Assembly: GCF_000428985.1 (NCBI RefSeq)
Contig: NZ_AUAZ01000011.1
Location: forward strand, 62,001-126,000
Source: Marinobacterium litorale DSM 23545
Lineage (GTDB): Bacteria; Pseudomonadota; Gammaproteobacteria; Pseudomonadales; Balneatricaceae
Direction: 5' to 3'
DNA length: 64,000 bases
The translations under genes and the position numbers were made by a program. Each line of letters opens with the position of its first letter. Within the stretch, counting starts at the first letter, position 1. This document shows positions 18,646-27,007 of the stretch, piece after piece. The notes under the pieces were generated by a model, which had not been told where the DNA came from, did no database searches, and saw nothing but the letters and a program-made list of their open reading frames with translations.

Positions 18646-18897
18646 ATGGCGTGTGTACCACTGAGCGAAATGAACAAGCAGCATTCCGGTCAGATCCTTC
18701 GTCTACGCGGATCTCGGAGCCTGCGTCAGCGTTTGGCGGCCATCGGTATTCTAAAAGGTCAGCCGGTTTCGCTAAAAGCGACCACCCTCTGGGGCGGGCC
18801 CCGCGTCTACACCATCGGTCAGCATCAGTACTGCCTGCGCCATGAAGAAGCCTGCCAGATCGAAGTTCAGCTAGCGGATATTGCCGATTGTGCCTAA
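18646..18897 (+). CDS. feoA: FeoA, ferrous iron transport accessory protein
   Basis: An 83-residue SH3-like FeoA protein. The family core GQILRLRGSRSLRQRLAAIGILKGQPVSLK is followed by TTLWGGPRVYTIGQHQYCLRHEEACQIEV. It is cytoplasmic and acts on FeoB to allow Fe(II) uptake. The ATG at 18646 has a GAGGTG site just upstream; an in-frame start at 18610 lies in the Fur box and is rejected. It overlaps the start of feoB. Confidence 0.9.
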   Translation: MACVPLSEMNKQHSGQILRLRGSRSLRQRLAAIGILKGQPVSLKATTLWGGPRVYTIGQHQYCLRHEEACQIEVQLADIADCA

Positions 18898-20845
18898 GCG
18901 TCGTTTCACTGTCGCGTTAATCGGCAACCCCAACTGCGGAAAAACTTCATTATTCAACCAACTGACCGGTGCCAATCAGCGTACCGGTAATATGCCCGGC
19001 GTCACTGTCTCTGCCCGTTTTGGGGAGCGTGAGCACCAGGGGGTAGAGATCCACTTTGTGGACCTGCCCGGTATCTATTCACTGAGCCAGAACCGGGTTG
19101 AAGAAAGAGTCGCGCGCGATTATCTGCACGAGACACCTCCTGATCTGGTTCTCAATGTACTGGATGCCGGTCACTTAGGCCGCCACCTGGCGTTGACCAG
19201 CCAACTGCTAGAGCAGGGTGTCCCCATGTTGCTGGCGCTGAATATGCTGGATGAGGCGCGCCGCAACGGTATTCAGACCGATCTCGAAAAGCTCAGTGCT
19301 CACCTGGGTGTCCCGGTTCTACCCAGCGATGGGCGTCGTCGTACCTACCTGGATGCGCTGCTCGATGCACTGGTTAATCAGTTGCTCCATCCCGGTGAGC
19401 CGCGTACTCACAGCATCCGTTACGATGCAGCTATCGAGTGCCCGATCGATGCCCTGGTAACCACCGGCTTACAACGCTGGCAGGCGGTGCGTCTGCTGGA
19501 AGCGGACGGCGACGTACCTTTCGCCTGCAATGAGGTGCAGAAACGGATCCTGCAAGATGCCCTGGTCGAGTTTGATGACGAGGATGAGGAGAGCCCCGGT
19601 GAGCGTTTGGTGCATGGACGATACCAGTGGATTCATGACCTGCTACAAAGCGTGGAGCAACGCCAGCCCGGTCAGGCGGGTATCGATGACCGGCTGGACC
19701 GCTGGGCGCTCAACCAATGGCTGGGCGTGCCTCTGTTCTTCGCCGTGATCTGGCTGATGTTTGAGGTGACCTTTACCCTCGGGCAGGTCCCGGCCGATTG
19801 GATCGATGCCGGCTTTGTGGGGCTCGGTAATGGCATTGCCAGTCTGTTACCCGATTCTCTGCTCAAGGCGCTGCTGGTGGATGGCATTATCTCCGGCGTG
19901 GGCGGGGTCATGGTCTTTCTACCCAATGTGGTGCTGCTGTTTCTGTTTATGGAGTTGATTGAACAGAGCGGCTACATGGCGCGGGCGACCTTTCTGGCAG
20001 ACCGCTTGATGAGCCGGGTCGGCCTCCATGGCAAGGCACTGGTGCCGTTGGTGATGGGCTTTGGCTGTAACGTGCCGGCGATCATGGCAACGCGCAGTAT
20101 CGAAGAGCCCAGGGCGCGGTTGATTACGATACTGATCAACCCTTTTATGAGCTGCTCGGCACGACTGCCGGTGATGCTGTTGCTCTCGGGCGTATTCTTT
20201 CCGCAGCATGCGGGTACGGCCCTGTTTGGTATCTATGTGCTGGGGGTGGTGGTCGCTTTTGCGGTGGCGATGATTCTCTCGCGCAGCCTGCCAACTTACT
20301 ACGATGAAACCTTTCTGATTGAGTTGCCCCCCTGGCGTTTTCCCACCTGGCACTCGCTGATGCTGCATCTGTGGGAGCGCTCCCGTTTCTTCCTGACCAA
20401 AGCAGGGACTGTGATTCTGTTCGGCTCAATGCTGATCTGGCTGCTGCAGACCTTCCCCCGCGAGGGGACATCCTGGCTGGAGCAGTTTGGTCACTGGTTG
20501 ACGCCCCTGTTCACGCCGCTGGGGTTCACCTGGCATGAAACAGTGGCATTGCTCTCGGGGTTTGTGGCCAAGGAGGTAATCGTCTCAACCCTCGGCGTGG
20601 TGTATCACGCTGCCGGTGATAATTCGGCCCAGTTGGCGCAGAGCTTGTCGGCTACGCTGGACCCGGCTGCCGGGCTGGCGCTGATGGTCTTTACCCTGCT
20701 TTACATGCCCTGCCTGGCTACCATGGCCGTGATCCGTCGGGAAGCGGGAGGCTGGCGTTGGACGCTTGCCTCCACAGTGGTTGGGCTCGTGCTGGCCTGG
20801 GGTGCTGCTTGGGCGGCCTATAACTTGGGGAGCTTGTGGTTATGA
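18890..20845 (+). CDS. feoB: FeoB, GTP-dependent ferrous iron transporter
   Basis: About 651 residues. The N-terminal G domain has G1 GNPNCGKT (residues 12-19), the switch GVTVSARFG, G3 DLPGIYSL and G4 NMLD. A GDI-like helical region (about 170-270) precedes the membrane domain, with the Gate motifs FMELIEQSGYMARATFLADRLM and GFGCNVPAIMATRSI. The start is uncertain: GTG at 18890 (overlapping the feoA stop) or TTG at 18881. It is shorter than E. coli FeoB (773 residues), mainly in the cytoplasmic linker and C-terminus. It imports Fe(II) across the inner membrane. Confidence 0.93.
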   Translation: MPKRRFTVALIGNPNCGKTSLFNQLTGANQRTGNMPGVTVSARFGEREHQGVEIHFVDLPGIYSLSQNRVEERVARDYLHETPPDLVLNVLDAGHLGRHLALTSQLLEQGVPMLLALNMLDEARRNGIQTDLEKLSAHLGVPVLPSDGRRRTYLDALLDALVNQLLHPGEPRTHSIRYDAAIECPIDALVTTGLQRWQAVRLLEADGDVPFACNEVQKRILQDALVEFDDEDEESPGERLVHGRYQWIHDLLQSVEQRQPGQAGIDDRLDRWALNQWLGVPLFFAVIWLMFEVTFTLGQVPADWIDAGFVGLGNGIASLLPDSLLKALLVDGIISGVGGVMVFLPNVVLLFLFMELIEQSGYMARATFLADRLMSRVGLHGKALVPLVMGFGCNVPAIMATRSIEEPRARLITILINPFMSCSARLPVMLLLSGVFFPQHAGTALFGIYVLGVVVAFAVAMILSRSLPTYYDETFLIELPPWRFPTWHSLMLHLWERSRFFLTKAGTVILFGSMLIWLLQTFPREGTSWLEQFGHWLTPLFTPLGFTWHETVALLSGFVAKEVIVSTLGVVYHAAGDNSAQLAQSLSATLDPAAGLALMVFTLLYMPCLATMAVIRREAGGWRWTLASTVVGLVLAWGAAWAAYNLGSLWL

Positions 20846-21018
20846 GCGGCTTGAGCGGGTTCGACCTGGTGGTTCTGGTCGTTGTTGTTACGGTCGTGGG
20901 AATCTGGCTCTTTCGCTTTGTTCGACGGGCTCTGGCAGCGCGCTGCGGTTGTGAAAACACCGCCAAGTGCAGGGGTTGTGGTAGTCGGCCATTTTGTGAG
21001 GACGATGCGGATAAGTAG
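20842..21018 (+). CDS. Small FeoB-associated Cys-rich membrane protein
   Basis: A 58-residue protein whose ATG overlaps the feoB stop (ATGA). One membrane helix (about residues 8-25, FDLVVLVVVVTVVGIWLF) is followed by a cytoplasmic CGCENTAKCRGCGSRPFC tail with five cysteines. It matches the FeoB-associated Cys-rich membrane protein family by layout and position. It takes the place that FeoC holds in enterobacteria. A metal or Fe-S role for the cysteines is plausible but unproven. Confidence 0.8.
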   Translation: MSGLSGFDLVVLVVVVTVVGIWLFRFVRRALAARCGCENTAKCRGCGSRPFCEDDADK

Positions 21019-21039
21019 CAGTAGCGAAGGGAAAAAGGT

Positions 21040-21125
21040 ACGGCAGTCGCCGCTTTTATCTGGCCGGACGCCGTGAGAGGCGTAGGCCAGGAACCCTGAA
21101 GCCGGGTGAGCATTGCGACTGCCGT
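21040..21125. repeat. Large inverted repeat with two nested hairpins, after the feo operon
   Basis: Perfect 11-base arms ACGGCAGTCGC (21040-21050) and GCGACTGCCGT (21115-21125) enclose 64 bases. Inside are CTGGCC-gg-ACGCC...GGCGT-a-GGCCAG (21060-21090) and a smaller ACCC...GGGT hairpin (21093-21107), together a three-way-junction shape. On the minus strand a T-run (ACCTTTTT) follows it, so it could end transcription of the gene at 21174. On the plus strand it could close the feo operon. It could also be a mobile palindromic repeat or a small RNA. Confidence 0.6.
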
Positions 21126-21173
21126 CTAACTTCATTGTAGTCCATATTTGGGGGCGCGCCACTCAATACACCC

Positions 21174-21632
21174 TTAAATATCACCCAGCAGATTGGACGC
21201 ACTTGAGAGGCGCATCGCTTCATGTTTTTCCAGGGCCGCCAGCTCTTCCAGCAGGTCCACAGCCGGTGTGGCAACCGCTCGGCTGGCCAGGAACTTGTAG
21301 AGTTCAACGATCTGACTGTGCTCTTCCTCGATCTTGCTGATGATCTCTTCCGCAGACAGGTTTTCGAACGGGGCTCCGAGCTCGTTCAGTGGCTTGATCG
21401 GTTTCTTGTTGAGAAATTCCATCACCCAGGTATTGAGCGCCTTTAAATTGTCGGTCTCTTCGAAGGCGCGAAGCGCATCGGAGAGTTTGCTCTCATGCTC
21501 GGCCAGGTAGTCCAACAGAATCCGTGCTTTTTCGCTGGATTGGCCGGTGCTGCTATTGCTCAGGCAGTCCGCGAGCTGCTGGTGGTAAGCCCGGGTCCAG
21601 TGGATAATGTCGCGGAAGGTATCGATCTGCAT
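21174..21632 (-). CDS. Helical ferritin/hemerythrin-like protein of unknown function
   Basis: A 152-residue, strongly helical protein, not assigned to a named family with certainty. Possible metal ligands recur in a helix-by-helix pattern: H17 (RAYHQQL), E45/H46 (LAEHESKL), E104/H105 (EEEHSQIV) and E135/H137/E138 (LEKHEAM). This is the spacing seen in four-helix diiron proteins (ferritin-like or hemerythrin-like). The protein lies between the feo operon and the arsenic operon, separate from both in spacing (70 bases from arsJ). An iron-linked role is suggested only by motif and neighbourhood. Confidence 0.6.
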   Translation of the reverse strand: MQIDTFRDIIHWTRAYHQQLADCLSNSSTGQSSEKARILLDYLAEHESKLSDALRAFEETDNLKALNTWVMEFLNKKPIKPLNELGAPFENLSAEEIISKIEEEHSQIVELYKFLASRAVATPAVDLLEELAALEKHEAMRLSSASNLLGDI

Positions 21633-21702
21633 GTGTGCCTCCTAGGTTACACCTTCTGACTACAGAATATGCCAGCACAGTCAGAATGCCAGTCGCCGGC
21701 CC

Positions 21703-22926
21703 TTACTCATTTCCTGAGGGCAAAGCCAGCGAGATCAAGGTGGTGAGTAGGAGTAGCGCTGCAGAGATCCAGAGACATGCGGCCAGACCGTTACTGCCAA
21801 GCCCCGCAGCCTGAAACACCCAGCCGGAGAGTACCGTCCCGAGCAGCCGGCCCAGGGCATTGGCCATGTAGTAGAAACCCACATCCAGGGATACGCCATC
21901 CTCCCGCGCCAGGCTCACTATCAGGTAGCTGTGCAGAGAGGAGTTGATGGCGAACAGCACGCCGAACAGCAGTAATCCGCCGATCAGCAGGATGGCCGGG
22001 TTGATCGCCAAGCCCAGGCCCAGCGCAATCAGTGCCGGAATGGCGCTGAGCAGCGCGGCCCAGACCAAGGCGCTGCGCCCATCCGGCACTTTGTCGTCGG
22101 CTTTTCCGGTAATGCGCGGGGCCACCGCCTGTACCATGCCGTAGCCGATAATCCACAGGGCCAGAAAACCGCCGGTCTGCCAGTGACTCCAGCCCAGGGT
22201 TTGCGAAAGAAAGACCGGAAGGGCGACCACAAACCAGACATCCCGGGCACCAAACAGACACAGGCGAGCCGCCGACAGAATGTTAATTGCCCGGCTTTTG
22301 GAGAAAACATCGCGAAACTTGGGTTTGGCTTTCGCCCGGCCCAGGTCCTTGCGCAGCAGTATCAGGCTGATGATCCAGACCAACATTAGCGCAGCTGCCA
22401 TAGCCGCTACGGCACCTGCAAAACCGAGCCCCATCAACAGCGCACCGCCCAGGAAAAAGCCGGCCCCCTTGAGCGCGTTCTTGGAGCCGGTAAGCAGTGC
22501 CACCCACTTATAGAGCGTGCCCTGGGCATCGGTCGGGACCAGCAGTTTGATGGAGCTTTTGGCGCTCATCTTGTTCAGGTCTTTGGCGATGCCGGAAAGG
22601 GCTTGCGCGGCCATGACCCAGGGGACGGTGAGCATCGTCGCAGGCACCAACAGCATGGCCAGTGCCACCACCTGCAGAGCCAGGCCGATATTCATGGTTC
22701 GGTTAAGGCCCAGATGCGCGCCGAGCCAGCCGCCCACCAGGTTGGTGATGACGCCGAAGATCTCGTAGAACAGAAACAGCAGTGCGATCTCCAGCGGCGC
22801 GTAGCCCAGTTCATGAAAATGCAGCACCACCAGCATCCGCAGGGCGCCATCGGTGAGGGTAAAGGCCCAGTAGTTACCGGTAACGATCAGGTACTGGCGA
22901 ATGGCGGGGGAGAGGTGACTCAGCAT
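21703..22926 (-). CDS. arsJ: ArsJ, organoarsenical (1-arseno-3-phosphoglycerate) efflux MFS transporter
   Basis: A 407-residue MFS protein with about 12 hydrophobic segments. The N-terminus LIVTGNYWAFTLTDGALRMLVVLHFHELG is the recognised opening of ArsJ, and AQGTLYKWVALLTGSKNALKGAGFFLGG lies mid-protein. In the known pathway a GAPDH forms 1-arseno-3-phosphoglycerate from arsenate, and ArsJ exports it, where it breaks down to arsenate. The GAPDH gene is the next one upstream on the same strand, exactly the arsJ-gapdh pairing of the known system. This is the distal gene of the arsenic operon. Confidence 0.92.
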   Translation of the reverse strand: MLSHLSPAIRQYLIVTGNYWAFTLTDGALRMLVVLHFHELGYAPLEIALLFLFYEIFGVITNLVGGWLGAHLGLNRTMNIGLALQVVALAMLLVPATMLTVPWVMAAQALSGIAKDLNKMSAKSSIKLLVPTDAQGTLYKWVALLTGSKNALKGAGFFLGGALLMGLGFAGAVAAMAAALMLVWIISLILLRKDLGRAKAKPKFRDVFSKSRAINILSAARLCLFGARDVWFVVALPVFLSQTLGWSHWQTGGFLALWIIGYGMVQAVAPRITGKADDKVPDGRSALVWAALLSAIPALIALGLGLAINPAILLIGGLLLFGVLFAINSSLHSYLIVSLAREDGVSLDVGFYYMANALGRLLGTVLSGWVFQAAGLGSNGLAACLWISAALLLLTTLISLALPSGNE

Positions 22927-22965
22927 ATAAAGCCTGCTTTAAATGTAGACTCGGTAGTGGTGTAT

Positions 22966-23066
22966 GACCGGCAGGCATCATGTTGACGACACGCTGTCAC
23001 ATCCCTGTTCGCTCGGACGGCGCCATCCGTGGCGCCCTACGGTTATCAACATGAAGCCTCCCGGTC
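22966..23066. repeat. Large imperfect inverted repeat between GAPDH and arsJ
   Basis: Arms 22966-22986 and 23046-23066 pair over 21 positions with only two single mismatches (6, 4 and 9 bp blocks). The 59-base loop contains a second hairpin GGCGCC (23019-23024) / GGCGCC (23031-23036). It occupies most of the 160-base gap in the operon and has no T-run. Possible roles are an mRNA processing or attenuation structure, or an inserted palindromic repeat element. Confidence 0.65.
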
Positions 23067-23086
23067 TCTGTGGAGCGCGTGCCAGA

Positions 23087-24100
23087 TTAGCCTTGATCCA
23101 TCCGCCCAACTTTCAAAGCCAGCTCCGCCGTGCGATTGGCGTAGCCCCACTCGTTATCGTACCAGGCGTAGATCTTCACCTGGGTTCCATTGACCACCAT
23201 GGTGGAGAGCGCATCGATGATGCTGGAGCGCGGATCGGTTTTGTAATCGATGGAGACCAGCGGACGCTCCTCGTAACCCAGGATGCCGCTCAGCTCGTCG
23301 TCTGCAGCCGCCTTGAGCAGGGCGTTGACCTCTTCTGCGCTGGTTTCGCGGGCCACTTCGAAAACGCAGTCAGTGATCGAGGCATTGGCCAGAGGGACGC
23401 GGATGGCGTGGCCGTTCAGCTTGCCCTTCAGCTCCGGGAAAATATGGGTGATCGCCGTGGCCGATCCCGTGGTGGTCGGTATCAGACTCATGCCGCAGGC
23501 CCGCGCCCGGCGCAGATCCTTGTGCGGCGCATCCAGAATGGTCTGGGTATTGGTGATATCGTGGATGGTGGTCATGGAGCCGTGCTGGATGCCCAGCGCT
23601 TCGTGGATCACCTTGACCACCGGTGCCAGACAGTTGGTGGTACAGGAGGCGGCGGTAACGATCGTATGTTCAGCTGGGTTGTACAGGTCGTCGTTCACCC
23701 CCATCACCATATTGAGGACGCCTTCCTCCTTCACCGGTGCGGTCACCACCACGCGCTTGACGCCCTGATCCAGGTAGGCCTGCAAAAGCGCCTTCTTATT
23801 CATTTTACCGGAGGCTTCGATCACCAGGTCGCAGCCTGACCAGTCGGTTTCGGCGATGCTCTTGTTGCGGCTGGTGCTGATGCGCCGGTCATCGATCAGG
23901 ATACTGTTTCCTTCGGCGCTGGCCTCATGGTTCCAGCGTCCGTGGACCGAATCGAAATTGAGTAGGTGGGCCAGGGTGGCGGCATCCCCGGCCGGGTCGT
24001 TGATATGAACAAACTCGATCTCAGTTTGCTCCCAGGCGGCCCGAAAAGTCAGGCGCCCCATGCGCCCGAACCCGTTGATTCCGATCTTGATCTTGGCCAT
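23087..24100 (-). CDS. Arsenic-operon glyceraldehyde-3-phosphate dehydrogenase
   Basis: A 337-residue type I GAPDH: N-terminal NAD fold [12 protein letters not shown], the active-site [11 protein letters not shown] with its nucleophilic cysteine, [24 protein letters not shown], and the C-terminal [14 protein letters not shown]. Its position directly upstream of arsJ indicates the arsenate-handling paralogue that makes 1-arseno-3-phosphoglycerate, and not the main glycolytic enzyme. The [13 protein letters not shown] segment differs slightly from the TxxQ...DGPS/H-KD segment of housekeeping GapA, in line with this specialised group. Confidence 0.9.
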   Translation of the reverse strand: MAKIKIGINGFGRMGRLTFRAAWEQTEIEFVHINDPAGDAATLAHLLNFDSVHGRWNHEASAEGNSILIDDRRISTSRNKSIAETDWSGCDLVIEASGKMNKKALLQAYLDQGVKRVVVTAPVKEEGVLNMVMGVNDDLYNPAEHTIVTAASCTTNCLAPVVKVIHEALGIQHGSMTTIHDITNTQTILDAPHKDLRRARACGMSLIPTTTGSATAITHIFPELKGKLNGHAIRVPLANASITDCVFEVARETSAEEVNALLKAAADDELSGILGYEERPLVSIDYKTDPRSSIIDALSTMVVNGTQVKIYAWYDNEWGYANRTAELALKVGRMDQG

Positions 24101-24169
24101 AACACATACTCTTAATTTCGTTGAATGAATAACGTCAGGAGAGCCTGTCGCGGATCGCGTCCTGGCTCT

Positions 24170-24406
24170 TTAGCTCTTCAGCCATCCGCGAATCGCGTCT
24201 TGGCTGGGAATACTGCCGCTGTGGACAACTTGGTCGTCGATGACCACGGCCGGTGTACTCATTACGCCGTAGTTCATGATCGCTTCCGGGTTGGTCTCTT
24301 TAATGACATTCACATCGGTGCCCACTTCGGCAGCAACTTTGCTGATGATTTCCGCGGTCTTGATGCACTTGCTGCAGCCGCTGCCCAGTACTTTTATCTC
24401 TTTCAT
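24170..24406 (-). CDS. Small thioredoxin-like redox-active disulfide protein
   Basis: The 78-residue protein resembles the redox-active disulfide protein 2 family: KEIKVLGSGCSKCIKTAEII with a CxxC pair at C11/C14, then GVMSTPAVVIDDQVVHSGSIPS containing the cis-Pro expected of the thioredoxin fold. It is encoded between GAPDH and a DUF318 permease in the arsenic operon. Such proteins commonly accompany these permeases. A role in passing electrons or thiolated arsenic to the permease is speculation. Confidence 0.85.
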   Translation of the reverse strand: MKEIKVLGSGCSKCIKTAEIISKVAAEVGTDVNVIKETNPEAIMNYGVMSTPAVVIDDQVVHSGSIPSQDAIRGWLKS

Positions 24407-24431
24407 GGTGTTTACCTCGCGTTGCCGGCGC

Positions 24432-25424
24432 TCAGATAAAGGGCGTCAGCAGATTGAATATCCAGCCCACCAGCGTGAAAGCTGTCAGCAGAACCGCAAA
24501 CAGAATCGCCAGCAGACGCCACTGCATCACCTGTTTGAGCAGGATGAACTCCGGGAAACTGGCGGCTACGGTACTCATGCAGAACGCCAGCGTTGTGCCG
24601 ATGGGTAAGCCGTTGACGATCAGACTCTCCATCACCGGAATCACGCCGGTGGCATTGGAGTAAAGCGGAATGCCCAGCCCCACGGCCGCCGGTACCGACC
24701 ACCACTGGCCATCGCCCAGGTGGGTTTCGATCCAGCCGTCCGGCACGAAGCCGTGCAGGGCAGCGCCAAGGCCAACACCGATGATCACCCACTTCCAGAC
24801 CCGGCCGAAGATCTCGCCGGTTTCTGTTTTCGCGAAGCGGTGGCGCTCGCTGAATGCGAGCTTTTCAACCGGGCCTGTCTGTGTCGGCTGCTGGTGCTGC
24901 CTGCCGCGTTCCAAGGCTTTCTGAGCAAAGGATTGCAGCCAGCGCTCGGCACGGATCTGATCCAGAAAAAGGCCACCAAGAATGCCAACGCCCATACCGA
25001 CAATCACGTAGAGCAGGGTGAACTTCCACCCCAGCAGACTCATCAGCAGCAATACCGCGACCTCGTTGATCAGCGGCGAGGTGAGCAGAAACGCCATGGT
25101 GATGCCCACCGGAATACCGGCCGAGGTAAAACCGAGAAACACCGGGATGCTGGAGCAGGAGCAGAAAGGTGTAATAGCACCGAAGCCGGAGCCCAGCACA
25201 TAGCCGACCCCCCGATGACGACCGGCAAGAAAGTCCCGCACTCGCTCCACATTGAGCGAAGCGCGTGCCAGGGCGATCAGATAGATCATCACTACCAGCA
25301 GCACGTAGATCTTGCTCACATCCTCGACAAAAAAGTGCAGGGCATCGCCCAGCTTGGTGTCCGGCGATAGCCCCATCAGTCGATACACCAGCCAGTCGGC
25401 CAGCTGGGTGAAGATCTCAAACAT
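24432..25424 (-). CDS. DUF318/UPF0718-family permease (ArsP-like)
   Basis: A 330-residue membrane protein with about eight to ten helices, containing FGAITPFCSCSSIPVFLGFTSAGIPVGITMAFLLTSPLINEVAVLLL, a recognised core of the DUF318 permease family. Cysteines in PFCSCSS and asparagine in SPLINEV are conserved in ArsP, the methylarsenite/trivalent organoarsenical exporter. The gene sits directly downstream of acr3 and upstream of the small CxxC protein. Trivalent organoarsenical export is plausible; other members of this family have unknown substrates. Confidence 0.82.
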   Translation of the reverse strand: MFEIFTQLADWLVYRLMGLSPDTKLGDALHFFVEDVSKIYVLLVVMIYLIALARASLNVERVRDFLAGRHRGVGYVLGSGFGAITPFCSCSSIPVFLGFTSAGIPVGITMAFLLTSPLINEVAVLLLMSLLGWKFTLLYVIVGMGVGILGGLFLDQIRAERWLQSFAQKALERGRQHQQPTQTGPVEKLAFSERHRFAKTETGEIFGRVWKWVIIGVGLGAALHGFVPDGWIETHLGDGQWWSVPAAVGLGIPLYSNATGVIPVMESLIVNGLPIGTTLAFCMSTVAASFPEFILLKQVMQWRLLAILFAVLLTAFTLVGWIFNLLTPFI

Positions 25425-25440
25425 GCTTTAACTCCTCACC

Positions 25441-26460
25441 TTAATTCCCAAACCAGTGCCGCGTCCGGTTGGCAAAAGCGACCAGCGACAGCATCACCGG
25501 TACCTCCACCAGCACGCCGACCACGGTGGCCAGCGCCGCGCCGGAGTGCAGGCCAAACAGTGAGATCGCCACCGCCACGGCCAGCTCGAAGAAGTTGGAG
25601 GTGCCAATCATGCAGGCGGGCGCCGCGATATTGTGCGGCAGGCGTAGCCAGTGGGCGGCGGCATAGGCGAGCGCGAAGATGCCATAGGTCTGGATCAGCA
25701 GCGGAATTGCGATCAGACCGATGGTCTGTGGCTGGGCCAGAATGGTATTGGCCTGGAAGCCGAACAGCAGAATAACAGTGGCCAGCAAACCGAGAATCGA
25801 ACAGGGTTTAAGCCGGTGCACGAAGGCATCCACCCGGGCGCCGTCGCTGCCGCGCTCAAGCTGATGCCGGGTCCAGATCCCGGCGACCAGCGGCAGTACC
25901 ACGTAGAGCACCACCGACAGCAGCAGGGTTTCCCAGGGCACCTGGATATCGCTGACGCCGAGCAGAAAAGCGGCGATCGGGGCAAAGGCAAACACCATGA
26001 TGATGTCGTTGATCGAGACCTGTACCAGCGTGTAGTTCGGATCGCCCTTGGTTAGCTGACTCCAGACAAACACCATGGCGGTGCAGGGAGCCACCCCGAG
26101 CAGGATCATACCGGCGATGTATTCGCTGGCGCTTTGCGGGTCGACCCAGTCGGCAAACAGAACACGAAAGAACAGCCAGCCGAGCAGCGCCATGGTGAAT
26201 GGCTTGATGAGCCAGTTCACCACCAGCGTCAGAATCAGTCCTCGGGGGCGTTTACCCACATCTTTAATGGCGCTAAAGTCGATCTGCACCATCATCGGGT
26301 AGATCATCACCCAGATGAACAGCGCAACCACCAGGTTTACATGGGCGAATTCAAGCCCGGCCACCTGGGCGAACAGGCCCGGTGCCAGGTTGCCGAGCAG
26401 CACGCCGCCGAGGATGGAAAGCGCGACCCAGAGGGTCATGTAACGCTCGAAGATACCCAT
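25441..26460 (-). CDS. acr3: ACR3-family arsenite efflux permease
   Basis: A 339-residue BASS-superfamily transporter with ten predicted helices. Typical Acr3 segments are [49 protein letters not shown] with the essential helix-4 cysteine at C126, and [19 protein letters not shown]. It exports As(III) across the inner membrane using the proton gradient. It follows arsR, whose product should control it, and begins the efflux part of the operon. Confidence 0.95.
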   Translation of the reverse strand: MGIFERYMTLWVALSILGGVLLGNLAPGLFAQVAGLEFAHVNLVVALFIWVMIYPMMVQIDFSAIKDVGKRPRGLILTLVVNWLIKPFTMALLGWLFFRVLFADWVDPQSASEYIAGMILLGVAPCTAMVFVWSQLTKGDPNYTLVQVSINDIIMVFAFAPIAAFLLGVSDIQVPWETLLLSVVLYVVLPLVAGIWTRHQLERGSDGARVDAFVHRLKPCSILGLLATVILLFGFQANTILAQPQTIGLIAIPLLIQTYGIFALAYAAAHWLRLPHNIAAPACMIGTSNFFELAVAVAISLFGLHSGAALATVVGVLVEVPVMLSLVAFANRTRHWFGN

Positions 26461-26495
26461 GATTCAGTCCGTCCTTTTTGCTGTCTCGGGGGTGG

Positions 26496-26846
26496 TTAGC
26501 TGTTGCTCGCGCAAAGGTTTCTGCCCGGACGCTCCTTCATGGTATGGAGGCGGTCCAGGCTTTCGGCCAGATAGTCGGCGTTGGCTTTCGCGGTCTCTTT
26601 CAATACCCGGTGAATCCAGGGCGACATCTGCGGATCAAGGGAGTAAAACACCCACTGACCGGCACGACGGTCCGCCAAAACACCACTGCGACGCAGCAGG
26701 GCCAAATGGCGGGAAACCTTGGGCTGGCTTTCATCCAGCGCACAGGTCAGTTCGCAGACGCATAACTCTCCCTCCTGCTCGATGAGCAGCAGGCTGGTGA
26801 GTCGGATGTGGTCGCCTAACGCCTTAAACAGCTCCACCGGTGTCAT
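26496..26846 (-). CDS. arsR: ArsR/SmtB-family arsenic-responsive repressor
   Basis: A 116-residue winged-helix repressor. ELCVCELTC gives C29, C31 and C35, the As(III)-sensing cysteine cluster in the DNA-recognition helix of the E. coli-type ArsR. QPKVSRHLALLRRSGVLADRRAGQWVFYSL is the HTH and wing. It is the first gene of the minus-strand operon, 35 bases before acr3. Arsenite binding should release it from the palindromic operator upstream. Confidence 0.93.
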   Translation of the reverse strand: MTPVELFKALGDHIRLTSLLLIEQEGELCVCELTCALDESQPKVSRHLALLRRSGVLADRRAGQWVFYSLDPQMSPWIHRVLKETAKANADYLAESLDRLHTMKERPGRNLCASNS

Positions 26847-26890
26847 TATTCAGTACCACTCAAAATCTGCTTGCTTATATATATGCTAAG

Positions 26891-26902
26891 CCATATATAT
26901 GG
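26891..26902. promoter_or_regulatory. Candidate ArsR operator palindrome
   Basis: CCATATATATGG is a perfect 12-base palindrome in an AT-rich stretch (26870-26920) 45 bases upstream of the arsR start. A related partial repeat, attCATATGtat, follows. Position and symmetry fit an ArsR operator overlapping the promoter; it also lies upstream of the plus-strand antiporter gene. Confidence 0.55.
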
Positions 26903-27007
26903 AAATTCATATGTATCAAATCAATGTTGCAGTTAGGTGAAGTAGGCGTGGCTTGACTAGGCTATCTGCCAGTCAGATTTTCAAATGCTGGTGTTTAAGG
27001 AAAACGT

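Noticed and set aside
21040-21130. Integron attC site suggested by a GTCTAAC-like end at 21124-21130
   Set aside because: No matching GTTRRRY partner at the other end and no integrase or cassette array in the window.
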